Shown here: piece after piece, positions 20,231 through 20,700 of the stretch
Layout: the number at the start of each line of letters is the position of its first letter
Numbering within the stretch: position 1 is the stretch's first letter
Assembly: GCA_035532735.1 (NCBI GenBank)
Contig: DATKQM010000005.1
Location: forward strand, 1 to 20,700
DNA: 20,700 bases
From: Chersky-840 sp035532735
Lineage (GTDB): Bacteria > Actinomycetota > Acidimicrobiia > Acidimicrobiales > UBA8190
Reading direction: 5' to 3'
Translations under genes and position numbers: made by a program
Notes under the pieces: model-generated
The model's database searches: none
Told to the model about the DNA's origin: nothing
The model's input: only the letters and a program-made list of their open reading frames with translations

Positions 20231-20700
20231 ATGTCCACGACGCGTGCGACTCCCTGGCTCGATGACGTCGAAATGCATGCATGGCGGTCACTGCTTCGGG
20301 CCCACGCCCGTCTGATCGCCAGGCTGGACGCCGAGCTCCAGGCATCGCAAGGCATGTCGGTGACCGACTACGGGGTCCTCGTGGAGCTCTCCGAACAAGA
20401 GGGTGGCCGCATGCGCATGAGCGAACTGGCCGACCGGCTCCTGCTCTCCCCCAGTGGTCTCACGCGGCGACTCGACGGGTTGGTGGCTTCGGGCCTGGTC
20501 GAACGTCATCGCTGCCCCACCGATCGCCGCGGCGCCTACGCGGTGCTCACGCCGGCCGGAACAGCTCGGCTCGAAACGGCCGCTCCCGACCACGTCGAGC
20601 AGGTGCGGCGGCATTTCGTGGACCGTCTGAGCCGCAAGCAACTCGAAGCACTCGCCGACGCGCTCGACAAGGTCAACGTCGACAAGGTGACGACCGAGTC
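20231..20700 (+). CDS. MarR-family transcriptional regulator (runs off the right edge)
   Basis: The first 156 residues are visible and no stop is reached. The winged-helix core is clear: helix WRSLLRAHARLIARLDAEL (18-36), VTDYGVLVELSEQ (44-56), the HTH MRMSELADRLLLSPSGLTRRLDGLVASGLV (61-90), the wing ERHRCPTDRRGAYAVLTPAG with the conserved Asp-Arg-Arg (98-100), then the dimerisation helix (VEQVRRHFVDRL onward). MarR proteins are dimeric repressors released by small phenolic or other ligands, or by oxidation. The single Cys95 in the wing is noted without claim. The ATG at 20231 is fixed by a leaderless -10 box. The upstream palindrome suggests autorepression and control of the divergent TIGR03084 gene. 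The family's usual length is 140-170 aa, so only a few residues are probably missing. Confidence 0.9.
   Translation, partial: MSTTRATPWLDDVEMHAWRSLLRAHARLIARLDAELQASQGMSVTDYGVLVELSEQEGGRMRMSELADRLLLSPSGLTRRLDGLVASGLVERHRCPTDRRGAYAVLTPAGTARLETAAPDHVEQVRRHFVDRLSRKQLEALADALDKVNVDKVTTE

Noticed and set aside
20288..20641. A minus-strand open frame antisense to marR
   Set aside because: It is a shadow of a clear MarR winged-helix gene, with no domain of its own.
1..20700. CRISPR arrays, tRNA or rRNA genes, insertion sequences and phage genes
   Set aside because: I saw no spaced repeat arrays, no tRNA-like cloverleaf with a TTCGAATC-type arm in a gap, no transposase or integrase motifs and no terminal inverted repeats.

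Overview
The window is a gene-dense, GC-rich stretch of bacterial chromosome with 20 protein-coding genes. Two of them are cut by the window edges. No intergenic gap exceeds about 190 bases. I see no rRNA, tRNA, CRISPR array, insertion sequence or prophage gene. The base composition, the frequent GTG starts, the many TANNNT -10 boxes placed 6-8 nt before a start codon (leaderless genes), and families such as TIGR03084 and DUF6941 point to an actinobacterium (Actinomycetota). An Acidimicrobiia-like lineage is my best guess, but it is not proven by anything here.

Layout. 1-329 (-) is the N-terminus of SufB (Fe-S assembly), divergent from oligopeptidase B (466-2607, +). A minus-strand block follows: a two-TM RodZ-C-like protein, a luciferase-like monooxygenase preceded by an XRE regulator, a stand-alone RmlC-type epimerase, a flavin reductase and an MBL-fold hydrolase that appears to start at CTG. 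An epoxide-hydrolase-type alpha/beta hydrolase (7445-8314, +) converges on a tightly overlapped minus operon DUF6941 - maoC - mutY (10149-8334). Divergent from that operon, across a 34-bp spacer, is a methyltransferase - acyl-CoA dehydrogenase pair (10184-12471, +). It meets a CoA-ester lyase (13406-12468, -) tail to tail. Next on the minus strand are a dienelactone hydrolase coupled to an HEAYPGHH metallopeptidase, and an eIF2B-like unknown. An NlpC/P60 cell-wall hydrolase (+), an SDR (-), a divergent Lgt-like protein (+), a TIGR03084 protein (-) and a partial MarR regulator (+) complete the window.

How the genes may work together. The clearest pathway signal is three enzymes that match the lower part of the ethylmalonyl-CoA pathway: methylsuccinyl-CoA dehydrogenase (Mcd, 543 aa with the extra N-terminal helical domain), a MaoC hydratase like mesaconyl-CoA hydratase, and a malyl/methylmalyl-CoA lyase-like protein. 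They lie within about 4.2 kb but in three transcription units. The signature genes ccr and ecm are not in the window. The LLM monooxygenase and the flavin reductase could be a two-component pair, but they are not adjacent. Regulation is visible mainly as leaderless promoters and as a 22-bp palindrome between the MarR gene and its divergent neighbour. I find no defence, mobile or biosynthetic system. This is mostly ordinary core and accessory metabolism with a few unusual gene arrangements.
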